From: Spisula solida
Lineage: Eukaryota; Mollusca; Bivalvia; Venerida; Mactridae
Assembly: GCA_947247005.1 (NCBI GenBank)
Contig: OX365944.1
Coordinates: 4,972,501 to 5,036,500, forward strand
Reading direction: 5' to 3'
Length of the DNA: 64,000 bases
Of this stretch, positions 15,001 to 30,000 are shown one piece after another (the stretch's first letter is position 1; the number at the start of each line of letters is the position of its first letter). The position numbers and the translations under genes are program-made. Below the pieces are notes generated by a model. That model was given only the letters and a program-made list of their open reading frames with translations, had not been told where the DNA came from and searched no databases.

Positions 15001-18000
15001 TGTTGTGCGTCATTCTCTGTCGGAGTCAGAATATTAGTTTAGGTTTGATTGAAGTATACGGATCGTGCGTGTTTGTCTCTTGATTTGGAGGGTAAGCGCT
15101 GCCGTTGCTTCTGTATGCCTTTCAATTGTCTGCGCATTACGGTATTTAATAGTAGCGGTTATATGCTAGATACTACCATATTCAAGATAGTAGTTGCAAT
15201 TATACTCGTTAACTGTACTTACAATGGTAAATGTTTTTGTATGAATATTCCTTGCTATGAAGGTGTTATTACACTTGTATATTTACTAAGATTAATGATT
15301 TATTTATAACTTAAGATTCCTTGTTGAACTGATGTAATTGAATATTTACAAACTAGGTCGCATCTAATAACAACACTAAGGTTGATAGCAGTATGGATAC
15401 TACTGCTATAGTTTTCTTTTGTTCAAATTTTGTTTGTTATTGTGGCTTGTCTTGAAATCTGTTGGTTTTTCTGTATACTTTTGTTTGTTCTAAGTTTTTT
15501 TATTTGCGTTAAATGGTCACTAGGTCAGGTAATTCGGTATAAACATATGTCTATGACTTCATTTCAGATTTTCTCGATTGACGATCTCATTGGGAATATA
15601 TCCGTAAAATCAAAATTTGATTTTGAATCTATGAGGACGAATCCAGTTTTCGTTAATGTTTCTGCAAGTGATGGTAATTTCACAAGGTAATTTTTAAATC
15701 AACACATATCCTCGAAACCAGATTCCGAAGCCAAAATTGACAACAATTTTATACATTCAAATATTCTATTGCATTTAGTATCTAACTGTAAGTTAGTAAA
15801 TGTACATCTCAATAATTATCTTTCAGTATACTTACCTGCGAATCTTAAAAGTTTGTGAAAATATGTAAACAGTGCATAAATGTATGCGCATATACTTGTT
15901 GACTTGTCTATTGTGAATGTGGACCATCATGACATCATGTTTTTTCCCACTATAAAAATAAACGTTAACCTTTTTCTAGATTAATAGTACATGTATCAAT
16001 ACAGTACGTCCAAACACAGGGTTTACAATAGATTATTATCTGTCGTCATAGCATTGTAATGTGATTATTTATCTATTCAAAAAGGTATACAGAAGTTGTA
16101 GTGTTTGTAAAGGACGTCAATGATGAGTCGCCAGTCTTTAACAACATGCCATATAAATTTAGCACAGCCGAAAACAATTTGATTCCACACTATATCGGGT
16201 CCGTCAACGTTACCGATACCGATAGTGCAATAACAACGTTATCAGTTCTGAATTGCAGTGGTATGTGATATTTGATTTACGTAGATTTATTGATTTGTTA
16301 TGTGTGCACTTGTCACTTGTGCTTATGGTCTGTGACTTCTGTTCTGTGGTTTTAATGCTCTGTTGTTTCTGTTGGATTATGTATGTCCTGTCCGATTTGT
16401 GATGATCTTTTTGAAAATGATTCAGCACATCATGACTTGGGTTTGTCGGAGTTATTAGAAACGTGTAATCATCTGTATGGAATCGAAACTCTTCTTTTCG
16501 TACGAATGACGTACACTTTGAGTTAAACTGGGGTTTGGCGTGAACTATAGATTAATGTAATCGATTATCTATGCATGTCTGGTTTCTCAAGACGCATAAA
16601 CCCCTATTGTGTGTTTAAGTAGTTGCAATATTGCACAGACTAAGCAATGATAAGAACGAACTAGCGTTGGTTCGTTCATAGTTCAAATAATTGCAGTTTT
16701 CACAGTCTCTAGTTGAACTTTAGTGACCATGGAAAGCGCCAAAATCTAAGCCCAAATGTATGATTATATTGTTCATGATCAAAATTTGATTGGATGCAGT
16801 TCTTTGGTAAATACCTAATGTATACATAAAGACATAATTTGCAAATATTGAATATGAGCACAGTTTCATGATAGAAACAGAAAAATACGAATATTATCAA
16901 AAGTCATCGTGTTGGGCATGGGTTATCTGTCCTAGAGACTGTATTTGTCTTCATGTTGGCAATTTTAAAGACAGCTGAATCTTAAACACACACAATGACG
17001 TATCGTATGATTGTTTTCGTATGTGTGTTCCACTGTTCTGTTTCTAGCATCAAAATCTGTTCTTGCATAACGTATCAACAATTAGTTTTGTTTGAAAATA
17101 CATTGCCCATCTCTCATACAAGACACTTCAGGAGGTATGTTGTTTTTAATTAAATTAATTATCATTTTCATTTCAGACGCATTTTATTTAACGAAGTCTG
17201 GTGACCTGTTCTCAAATACATCATTGGATTATGAAACTGAAACAAAGTATATATGCCGCATTGAAGCAAGTGACGGGAAGAATAGCGTTCTTGAAAACGT
17301 TGCGATATATATACAAGATACGAACGACAACCCTCCAATTTTCAAAAATAATACCTACAATATATCGTTAAATGAAACATTTCCAACAAACAAACGCTTT
17401 ATCACTGTAAGTAATCACTGTGTATTGTGTTGGTTATGTTTTCCTAAATGTATTATCACATTTACTTGAATTAGTATATAACTTTAATTCTTGTAGTATC
17501 TGTTTTTCTTGAACTGTGAGGAGATTTACGTCAATTTCTCCGGCTTAAATTGTACATGTAGACGTGGTTAAACTAATCTGTATTGTATCGAACATTATTT
17601 GTAAGAAATCAAAGAACATAGTAAGCCAAAATAAACTAACCAGCATAAGTATTGCTGTTTTATAACACGTTGACTTAGGTCTGTCGTCTGTTTACATGTC
17701 AATGTGTAAATCAACAAGGCAATTTCCCATATTAGATACTAATTTAAATATATATTGCATTAATATATATTGGTATGATTTTCACTGCCTTTATACCAGA
17801 TTAAAATGTTCAAAAATATATAATTACAATGTTATTGACACATGTGCTTATACCCAATTTGTAGGTTAGTTACTAGAGTGAAGTCGTGCAATAAATGATG
17901 AATATATTAAAGGCTTAATACATGTATAGTCTTTTGACCACTCATGTCGATCAATTAGGAGTGCAATTGTTGTTGCCCAGTCAATAGTGGTGTGGACGAA

Positions 18001-21000
18001 CTATTTATAAAGATGTGTCATATAAATAAAAAACATGTGAGCAGTGAGCAACAATTAAAAGTAATAAATGCACTATGCACTCATGCATATGTTTCTTTGT
18101 ACAAACTTGAATATCAAAAAAGGACAACATTGCCCAACGTTAAGAATCACGTTTTAATTTAAAGGTTACTGCAACAGATGACGATCAAAGTGGCGAAAAC
18201 AACAATGTTACGTACTCAATCTTTGCTGGCAATGTTTACAATGTATTGTCAATTAACCCTATCAACGGTAGCATACTACTTGTCAACAGCTTAGACCAGC
18301 TCGGTGGCGATGTCCTTGAAGTGACAATAAAGGCTACTGATAGTAAGTTTCGTTTAATTCTCCGTGAAGCACTTACTTTTATTCAGAATGGAGTATTTTG
18401 TTACAAAATTGTCTCCTTTTCAATCATCCACACATATAATAAAATGCATGTACAGTGTTAATTGTTAGTAAGAGGTATATGCAGACCAAGGCTTACTAGC
18501 TGGTAACAACAATTAAGTATGAATATTCTGCAGAACAATTTTAGGTTAGGGTTAGGGTTAGTATTATATTTCATCCAAGTGATGCCTTCATGAGGTCATT
18601 ATAACCAATACTAACATGACCGGCGATTTTGCCTATATAGACGAAGAACAAATCATACGTCGTATATCGGCCGATATACAATGCAAGTGACGTCACGTAG
18701 TTTTTATGACGTCATGTGGGTAAACAAGTAATGTAAACAACATAGATCTCGCAAAATAACACTGGCTTAATATATAATTCTGAGTTTAAATCATGTTAGA
18801 ATCGAAATGAAATATTTAAAAGCCATTGTATACCGGCTGTTATACAATGGTTAGTCTTTCTTATGCTTGTTATTTACCACTCAGGCCTTCGGCCTTCGTG
18901 GTTAATTCCTACGCGTCATAACTCCAAACTATTGTATAACGTCCGGTATACAACGGTTTTTCATAGTTTATTTCTCAAGCATCTAATGGTTGTATGCAAG
19001 CATAGCACATACCCTCAACGACTTAGATATTTACAACCGTTAGAACTAGACCTGAAATGTTACATTATAACTGAGGATGTTTTTATCCATTTTAGATGGA
19101 AACCCTCCTTTAACTGCCTACACAACAGTGACAGTAAATGTTACAGCAACAAATAACCACGCACCAAAGTTTGTTAGGACTCCTTATCATGCATTGATTT
19201 ATGAAAATGTTGGGAATCAGTCCATCTTCCAGGTATTTATACTGTGTAAATGAAATTTTAGATGTTAATATTTATACAAGTATACGTATTCAAGCGAGTT
19301 CATGCAGTGGATACAACTACCGTTTCTTGGTGATCTTAACACGTGTTGACGTTTCAGTATTTCAATAATAAATGCTTAAATATCGTAAACACTCACTAGA
19401 ATGTCTTGCTGATCTCCCCTATCGACAAATATAGAAGGAAAAATACAGATATGATGACATTGATTGTTGCATTCACATGTATGTCATTGATCTACGAGGG
19501 CCGTTCATTTAATACCCGGACGATCGTTATTGCTGGAAAACTAACGGACTGATATTGATGAAAACTTACAGGATTACATTCAAACCAGTCCTTTATTCGC
19601 ATACGAAATATCAACTTGTTGCGACGAAGGGTTTACATACTATAAGCATTTTATTAACAACGAATAACGCGAGTCGGCCCAAGTCGACGTCAACATTTTG
19701 TGACGTTTCGCCATTTTCGCTCCTAAAACGCGACACTGTTTCTCCATTTGATCATCGTTTTTGAGCAATAAAGTCATGCGAGCACACCCATTAAACATTT
19801 TAAGATGTTCGGTAGTAATGTTAAATGCTATATCCACGATAACTTCGCATGATCTCGTATTCATAATATGAGTTTTTCTTCAAGTAGCGTTTACCCTCCA
19901 ACAGGCGTTTAACCGACGACAATTTCCTGTTTCTGACGTTAGATTGACCGGGCCTCGGATCATCGCGGGATGGTTCTTGTCATCACGCAACCAGAAATCC
20001 AGCGATACAAATATTCCCACAAGGCTTCTCTAAGATAGATTCTTTAGTTTTATAGGTGTATGACCAACACTTTTACGAAATTGTATCATAATCCGTTTTT
20101 TTCTAATAAATTCGATTCCATTGCGTTATTTACGGAAACACACCCGATGTCACTAAACAACGTTTCAAACACAGTAATAGTACAGAAATTACAACAAACG
20201 TTATAAAAACGTTACGTAGATGTAGACATAACGTTATCAAATATTTTCAGTTGAAAATAGGCAACTATACCACGAACACTGCCACATCGACACTCTAAAG
20301 TTCACAAAGAACTTGGGTTGGGCCGGGTAGCCCTTTGTTGGGTTACTATAGTAACCACAGTTTGTATTCGGTTGGATGAAATTAAACCAAGTTTTGTCAA
20401 ATAATCAAGTTGGTGTGTAAGTCTTATTATACGAAATTTCATTACCATTGCATGTTTCAATCAAGCGCTATGGAGATAGCCCGGGTATTAAATGAACCAC
20501 CCTCGTATACTTACAGGTTAGTGCTGAGGACATGGATGGAACACAGAATCTCATATTCATTGTTACAAACAACACTGACTTCTATTTTGACACCAATGGA
20601 ACGTTAATAGCTAAGACCTTAGATGCAGAGAAGTATAATCAATCTAAAGGTGTATGTTACATAAATGTTACTGTTTCAGATGGGATATACGCGGACAATG
20701 TCACTGCTAAAATAACTATCATTGATCAAAATGATAACCCTCCATTGTTTGATGAGACCGGATATACAAAAACAATCAAAGATACGACTGATGCGCAAGC
20801 GGAGATTCTTAATGTAACGGCGTTCGATGAAGATATTACTAATGATGGATTCACATTTATCCTGAGAAACAGTGAAGGCGACTTTGACATTAATAGCACT
20901 ACGGGGCAGGTATATCTACAGCGTCCTCTTGGACAAAATGGAAAGGAGTATAAAATGGTCGTTGAAGTCATCGACAGTGGTACTCCGCCAAAACATAACG

Positions 21001-24000
21001 AAACGAACATTACCATCACGATAGAGGATACAAACAATGCCCCAACATTCGACGATCGCGTCACTTATCAAACCGTTAATGAAAATGATGGAACTCTAAA
21101 CCTGTCAATCGCTGCCATAGATACAGACCTCGGCCAAGCTGGAAATGTTACTTATTTTCTATCCGCACCAAATGATGACTTAAACATGTTTAAATTTGAT
21201 ACACTCACGGCAATATTAACACTGTCTAACAGCTCGTGTCCTCTTGATTTCGAGACACATCCTATATATCACATTACTATAACAGCAGAAGACCACGGTG
21301 TATTTCCCAAATCCTTTTCAGCCAATATAACAATTAATGTAACGGACATCAACGAAGCACCGTATATTGTTAGCAATAGTGGTAGTGTAGTATATGTAGA
21401 GTTTAACACTCCAATAAATACTCAAATTCTTAATATTACGGCAGATGACCCTGATGTGAATAACAATGGTTTTAACCAACTGACATATTCTCTTGCGGGC
21501 AATGGCAATACGTCATTCGATGTACATCCAAACGGAACTGTCTATTCAAAGAAGGACATTAGTGAGAGTGGTAACTATTCTATCAGTGTGACGGTCACAG
21601 ACAATGGAAACCTTCCTGTTACTAAACAGTTCACGATCATTGTTCCAGGAATAGCAAACATTACTGAGCATGTTAATGTGTCTGAAAATGTCGTTCATAC
21701 CAATTTGACACTACTGAATAAAACCGTTAATGGTTATGAATTAGTCTTCGAAATACAACCATCGGCTCATTATGGAATGTTTGCCATTACCTCAAATGTA
21801 AGTTGCCACTTCAGTATTTACCCTTCTTTACTCTTACTTTTGTGCATCCGTACAAATACATGGCTATTTGACCATGAACCGCGGCTAAATTACAAACATT
21901 TGCAACTAGGATAATGTATCGTTAGAAAGACATCAAATACTGAACTGTTTGAACAAAGATGATATCCATTTACAGAATTACAGACCACAAAAACACCCAC
22001 TAACGTGTAGGGGTGACTATTGAGTCCATTTTTGACTATTGCAATACTATTGATATTGCTGAAAGTACTATTGCGATACTATTGTATTGCTGGGAACTAT
22101 TGCGATACTATTGCAATAGTTATCGCCAAGATTTGAAAATCAGAGATTAACTTGTAAAAGCAAGATTGCACTGTTTAAGATATCACTTTGTTGTTTAACA
22201 TGCTAATCTACTATATGTGAATATGATTTAACATTAATTGGACAGAAATATATTTAAAAAAATAACTAAATACTCCAATATTGGTCCTTTGTGGCAGATT
22301 TGATGCGTAGGATTATTTATAATTAGTTTTTTTTAACGAGAACAGAAGTTGTTTTAAATACATAATAAACTTTATTCATAAAAAGGAAACTATCGTAACT
22401 ATCGATAGTTGAGCTAACTATCGGCGATAGTTATTGGATCAAGACTTTTACTATCGATCCATACTATCGGGACACTCGGGATCGCAATGCATCGATATTT
22501 CGATGTATCAGCCCAACCCTACTAACGTGTGACGACGCGTAAGAGTAAACATGATGCTACGTGTTTAAGCCTTTCTGCACAGGTCCTGACCGGTGATTGA
22601 TAAATTCTCGACACAAAGACTTCAAAATAGTATATGTTTTTGTTACAGAAATATATGTCCAAATCGTGAAGATTGCTTTTTGAGAAAGGTTACCATTGTT
22701 TTAACGGATAAACTTTTTTCAATACCGGTACTTGCCACGAATCGGTCATTATAGTATCGAAAGACATTATGTTAACATAACTAATAATGCAAAAATTATG
22801 TAAGAGATACGGTAAGAACGTCTTATTCAAATCAAATCTATAAATTGAATTGAACTGCCACATTTAACATTTCAGAGATTTTTACAAAACCTTATTTCAT
22901 AGATATTACATTATATAATTACGCCCAGTTGTCCTGATGAATGCTCATATGTACCATTGTGTCTTTTATCGCTTCTATAAGTGCACATTGTATAGATATT
23001 TGCCTGCTTGACATTGTAATTAAATAAGTATCAGAAGCCGGTGTTCCCTGTAATCCGTTAAAAGTATAGCATATTAGTACATTCTTAGCGAAAGAAACTC
23101 CTTTGCACTTGGTCAATATGTTCATTATATTTACAACATTGTTTTGTATGAAATTGATATAAAAATCTCAAAAAACCCATGAGTTGTAATTCATATATCA
23201 TGTTTCAGAACGATTTGAGCTTAGTAAATGCCTTTGACAGAGAAACAACCGCTAAAACGTTGTTGTGGATTTACGGCAGAAGTATAGATCATGCTAATAT
23301 ATTATTAGCGAACATCACGGTATGTTAAATAATAAATAATAATTGTGTCATATGTTTCATTCCATTAAATAAATGACACTCTATATAAGCGTTACATATT
23401 TTCTCTTGTTGAATTCATAAAGATGTATAACGTAATGATGATTTAGAGGATTTCTACATCTGCCTTCAATTACTGATTATGATTAGTATGCACTGCTTGT
23501 GCGTGCATGTCTCGTATGTACTTCATAGTTTTGGTTGATTTTATATTGAATGTACACAAACTAAATTCCAACCTGCAAAAATGTTTTAAAATACACAAAC
23601 GATAAAATACTGGTTTTGTGTCAACAATCGTTACTGCATCAATCTTTAACTTAATTACTTGTAACACTAGATAATTGCATTTCTCTGCATATACATTGCT
23701 TTCAAATAGACGGTACGTGTATTTCTTCTTTAAATATTTATATAGCATACGTTAATACGTTACAGGTTAACATAACTATAGATGACGAAAACGACTGTGC
23801 TCCGGAATTTAAAAGCAATGAGTACATTATGGTCATTGACGATGTCATGGAGACGAATAGTTTAATAGGTGGCGTGCATGCAGTTGATGACGACGTTGAC
23901 CCTCTAAATCGGGAGGTTTCATACAGTTTACTTAATTATACAGATGGTAATTTTATTTCTGTGTAAATTGTTCTTTTCATTTTAATCAACAACAGGAAAG

Positions 24001-27000
24001 AAATTAAAACTGATGACAACTCTAGTACTTAAGATATGCTACGCACACCTGAACGAGTTAAAAATAATCCTATGTGTGATCGCATATGCTAAGTCACGTG
24101 ATTAGAACCACTGTGATAAAAGTGCAGCTGAAAATATCTCCGTATTTCACATAATTACATGTCACAAGTTCCAATAAATTGTAAAACAGGCTTCAAGTTT
24201 TTTTTAACAAATACAGTTTTTGGATAGTTATCTATTTCTGGTCTGGTATGATGCCAAAACCCACATTTGCGTTTGAATAGTTTCAAGATGGAGCAGACTT
24301 AACAATAACAAAAGCGAACTAGCGAACTAGCGATAGCGATAGCGAACAGCGGTACATGTAGCTCTTCTGTCACTACAATCTACCGTCACATACCAGTTTA
24401 GCCTATGTATAAATATTTGTCATAAATTTTCAGGATATTTTCGCATTGAAAAAACTGGAGAAATATTTCTTGGAGATGTACCTTCTATGCAACCTCAGAA
24501 CATCACTTTGACAGTCATAGCAGACGACGGAAACTATGAAACAAATGTAACAGATATAACTTAGTTCTGCATTTAACTAATTTACTTACTGACTGAACAT
24601 AATAAACACAAATATAAATGAGCCTGAATGTTCATATCTCGTTCAGATTTCAAACATATTAGTATTCGTTCAAGCTGAAAAATTAAATATACGCATTCAT
24701 ATTCTAATAAAACAGTCAAATAAAATGAGATTAAGTTTTCTAACACTATGTTTTTTGGAAGATAATGCTTATCTTTCACCAGTCTATCAATATTTAACTG
24801 GTTAGGTTTCCGTTTTATTCATGATAGTCACTGGACCTCTCAATTTGCTTTAACAATATTTGTCAACCAGTACTAACGTGTACATCTTCAAGTAATCGAC
24901 TACCCACTCCTAAATATGAAACAAAGTTGGGTCGTAAACACAAAACTATATCGACTGACTGCTTAATTCGTGCTTTACAAACATGCTTGATCCTGAGACT
25001 CACGTTTAATTACTATGTGATATTTTAAAAGTGTATGGATTTTATTGACAATACCTAATACCCCAATCACACGAGAGTCGGAATGAGCCGGAATGCCGTA
25101 GGAATAGCGATTAGGAGTACATTCTTGTATGTTTGAAGTGTATTCCGTCTACATTCTATCTAATACTAATTTATACTGGTCATTTCGAATGTTTTCAAAT
25201 GATCTAAACCTAAAATGTATATGAATTCAAATATTCCAGATCGCATGCCATCGGAATGGCCGGAATGTCACCAAAATGTATAATTAGAGGTGTATTCCTG
25301 CGTAATCGAAGTACATTCTTAACACATTCCGTCATATTTTGTTTGTATTCGTAGTACATTCCATATAGTCCGGCCTATTCTTGCGGCCACTTCGAATGTT
25401 TTGCGCATGTTCAAAACTATCGAGATCAATTCGATGTCGGCGAAATATCAAACAGCGATAGGAATGTATTCTTCCTACATTCTGATTACATTTTAAATAT
25501 TCTTACGGCATTCTGACTACATTCGAAGCATAACTTAAAACCACTATATGTATATATATATTATTAAACACACCACCACTGCCAGAGACAGTAGGAGAAG
25601 TTATTCTACTGTTGCTGCCCTTGCTAAACCCCGTGCGAAACAGTCCGATGAATGTGTGTACCGTAGTGTGATAACATCTGCGTGTATGTTCTCCGCTAAC
25701 ATTCCAGACGGTATATTCTAAGTATATTCGAATTGTTTTTGAATTGTATTCGAATTGTATTCGAAGTATTCCAACGGCATTTTGACAAGGCTATAATAAT
25801 GTTGGTCAATTCGAATTATCATTCGGAATGTGTTTCGAACTTTTATTCTTTCTCCATTCCGACTCATTCGGGCCCATTCCGGCTGATTCGAGATTCGTGT
25901 GATTGGGGTATTTACAAATGTCGTGAAATTGAAATGCTAGAAGAGTAGTAGCAATGTCTGTTTATTGTAGACAACCGTTATGATCCGTGTACTTGACACC
26001 AACAACCATTCACCACAGTTTAACGTTTCGAAGTTGGAAGTTGATATGGTAGAATTTAACTGCACCGATACACCTTGTAAAGTTGGAACACTGTTGGCCA
26101 CTGACAGTGATTTAGGAAACAACGGAAACATTTCATATACTATCATTGCGGGAAGTCATTCGTTGTTTGTTGTGGTGAGTGCATCATAATATATTTGCTT
26201 GTTTGTTGCCAATACGGACTACTTCTTTTTAAACATTATGATTAGAATTTACAATTCTCAGATTAATTAAAACTTAGTAAGTAAAGGTGTAAGTAAGTAA
26301 AGTCACTGCCTTTATTTCACATATGTACAATGATGCAATCTTCCACTTGGGCCTCAATCTAAGCTTCAGTAATACATTCGTATTCAATTCACGAGAGATA
26401 CCGTGTAATATAATCGTAAAAGAATATATCATATTTTTCAGAAACAGCATACATAGTTTCCTATAATCTATGTTCTGTAAAAGTGAATATTTCCGCGGGT
26501 CAAAAAGTTAGCGAAGTTTAAATTTTTGACGTTTTGCGTGTGAAAATATTAGCGATATAATTATGACTTTTTTATGGCTATTTTTCCCAAGAGAAAATGT
26601 AAGGACATTTTTATTCAGTTCTCATTTTTACTGTAAGTTGATGAGGTATTGTAAAAATGCATTACAGAGTCTACAAGGTGATGGAAGTGGTTTGATAGAA
26701 GCCGTTGCAAATATAGATCGTGAAGAGAATGAACAGTTAACCCTTACTGTATGTGCCTCTGACATGGGACATTGGCCCCGACAGGTAGGATAAACGTAGA
26801 CTATCAAATCGTCAATTTGGCGCAACAAGTTTGCATCTCACTTTATAGTAAATAATGAGGTTACAACATTGTTGAATCAATGAGAAGCAATGATTCCGAA
26901 CGTTTTAATAATTATGCTAGTGTGTTTCTATAATAGTTATGTATTGACAAATAGTGTTACTTTACGTTTTGTTTTATTTGATATGCAATTTCAATCTGCA

Positions 27001-30000
27001 TTCGAAGATTTCTAAACATGAATTCGTAGCAATGAAAATCTGAACAACTACCACATTTATGTCCGTCCTCCATATAAGAAAATTATCATAAATCATTAAA
27101 CCTTTTTTAAATTTGTAAAGTTTCGCAAATGCTGCGTTTACTAGCAATCATATTTTAGATTTTTATTACAAATTACCAATTAATATTGATCTAAAATATA
27201 CATAACCAGACAAACATGTACTTCAACAGGAACAAGCACTCTATGGGATTAATTCACATAATCGGTCTCTGATACTTTTTTCAAATTTAAATATTTTATA
27301 GCGGCACTAGATTGATATAAACGCACATACATGTTTTTCACTTTGTTTAGAGTTGTGTATCTGCTGTCATCAACGTGTTAGACGTCAACGACAACCCACC
27401 GATGTTTCATGAAGCTGACGCTTATATTGCAAGTGTTGTAGAAAATTCTGGGAATTACTCTACTATTGAAGTGGTAATATTCCCCTTCCCATATTATTCG
27501 ATATGAGTTTTACAGTGAGGGTACTATTTTAAGGAAGGGAATATTGCCCCCTTCCACCCCTTTACTTTTCTATACATAATTAAATGCCGGACACCAACTA
27601 TAATTTTACTTGCAAACAAGCTGCAATCTGCTGTTTCTGTTGAGTGTTGTCCAGTCGTGTCCATTTTGTTAAATTCGGCGGCCAACTCTCTATAAATGAC
27701 GACAACATGTTACGTACTGTATATTATAAAGTCAATAATCTTTAATTTGTATTTTTTGAATAGCTAACAAATTTGTACATTTGTATAATAATTATACCAA
27801 ATCACTTGTGCTTGACTGAGACGGTCAGCTGTTTGAGTGGTGCGTCGTTCCTTTGTTTAAGTTTTAATCTTATCTTGTTGGTTTTCATGATAGACTTTAT
27901 GTCTGGGACGTGTGGTTCTTTGATTTTTCTTTAAGTGTGATTTGAGTCATTCGTTCACTGCTAGTTCTGTTGAGTGCTGCTTTCCATGTCCGTTTTGTTG
28001 TTATTTATAGCATTGTAATATTTCAGACTCCGAACATCGTAGCATTAGACATTGACAAGGATAAAAATGGTACAGAAGGATTAACATACAGTCTCAATGT
28101 TACTGATGGCCCTATTTGTATGTCAAAGCATTATCCTGTATCAGTGTATATATGTGGCATCACGGACAGAGAAACACAGGATGTATACTATCTTTCGGTA
28201 AGTACTACAAACAGAAATATATATCAGTGATATTGATATCTTAATGCCAATGTGACAGGCGTTATCGTTACGATTTCTAACAATAACGCTGCAGTACATA
28301 TTTTAATACTAGTTCATTTTGAAGACCCCAGTTTGACTGAATAAGGTATCAGCAATAACTATTAACATGATAATTAATATGTACACGTTAATGCACACAT
28401 CTGGGTTGACAGTTATATGTACCACGATGTACGAGATGATGATTTGCAAGTATCCATTTTAAACCAAAACAAGTAAAACTAGTGCACATTCAACACCTAT
28501 AATGGTGAATCCAAATATCCTCACAACCTAAATTACCACACTTGTTACATACACATGGTATACTAGTACAGCAAGTTGTGCTTTCTTTTTCAGGTCGAAG
28601 TACATGATATTGGCAATATGTCTGCTTCACTTCCGTTAACCGTTTATATCAAAGATGACAATGACGAAAGTCCTGTATTCACTGAACCACTTTATACATT
28701 TAACGTAACAGAAAACGCCAATATATCTGAATATGTAGGCAAAGTTTCTGTTACTGATCGAGACATAAACGGGACTGCTGATATAACATACACGATCCAG
28801 AAAAATAACGCTAGTCCCATTTACATTGACGGAATTACAGGTAGGCATTTTAAAGTTGAGTTTCAATTATTGTTTAAAACATCGGTTGTCATGACAACCA
28901 ACCAGAGTTGTGCATTAAGCTCCTAATGAATAATACACTGTTACTATTAGATTGTTTGAAGCACATTAATCAAATGATACGACTTTTACAATATTTTTGT
29001 CATTTAAGTTGTATCCTGGAAATGCTGTTTGCAATGAGAAATATATAGAACTAAGACAATACGTTTTCATTGTAGTTGTATAATGCACTGGGGTTCGCGA
29101 TGAGAAATACATGTATATAGAACTATGAAAATACGTTACTTAAAATAAGTGATCTGTAAAATGTCTTTGTGTGTTTATTTTATTTGTTTAGTTAAACTGT
29201 TAACAACAAATCGGTTACGTAAGGCAGCACCGAACAGAAACTCAATAAGAACAGTTTTCATTTTTTTTTATTGGCTTTAACATTCACGGCATTTGTCAAT
29301 TAGTTGGTGAAACAAAAAGTGTGAACATATAAAGTAATAAAAAAGTATGATTGTATGCAGAGAACATCTTACTAAACAACCATTTAAATACATATTATAC
29401 TAAAAAAAGAAGGGAACTTAGGCAATTTTATACGGATAAACATATTTGATACATGAGATATGCGATTGTATATGCTTGTATGTTATACTGTTATTGACCT
29501 GAAAAAGTGATATTGACCGATGACGAAGTCAGAGGTCAATATCACTTTTTGAAGGTCAACTAAACATCATATGCATCGAAACATTAGTCGACAACTGTTA
29601 TATTGTACACCATGCCTTAAGTCAAGGAAACAAACATATTGACTCTTTTTAAATTATAACAACTTCAGTCTCTCTTCAGGAAAGTGTATGTAATAGACGA
29701 CTCTTCAAATACTCTAGCTAACAATGCTCTTCTTATATATATGTATGAGAGAGTATTCACATATTTATTAACGGCATTTATTATTAAAGGCTAGGTTAGA
29801 GCCTATAAATATGATGAGCAGCTGTAGGCCAAAACTACGGGAAATAAAGTGTTACGTTGTTTGGAACGTTATATCGCAGGAAATGACGTCACGTCATAAA
29901 AAAGTAATATCCACCCCAGCCTCGGTTTCGGGAGGTGTATATTAAAATATATATACCTCTCGTGTAGGTCGTCTTAGCCAATCAGAACCCTTGTTACATA

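Noticed and set aside
18543..18561. Telomere repeat (GGTTAG)3
   Set aside because: Only about three units; too short to indicate a telomere or an interstitial telomeric block.
19640..19864. Minus-strand 74-codon frame in the mariner-like element as a transposase remnant
   Set aside because: I could not find DD34D-type motifs or a helix-turn-helix match; the element is kept as non-autonomous.
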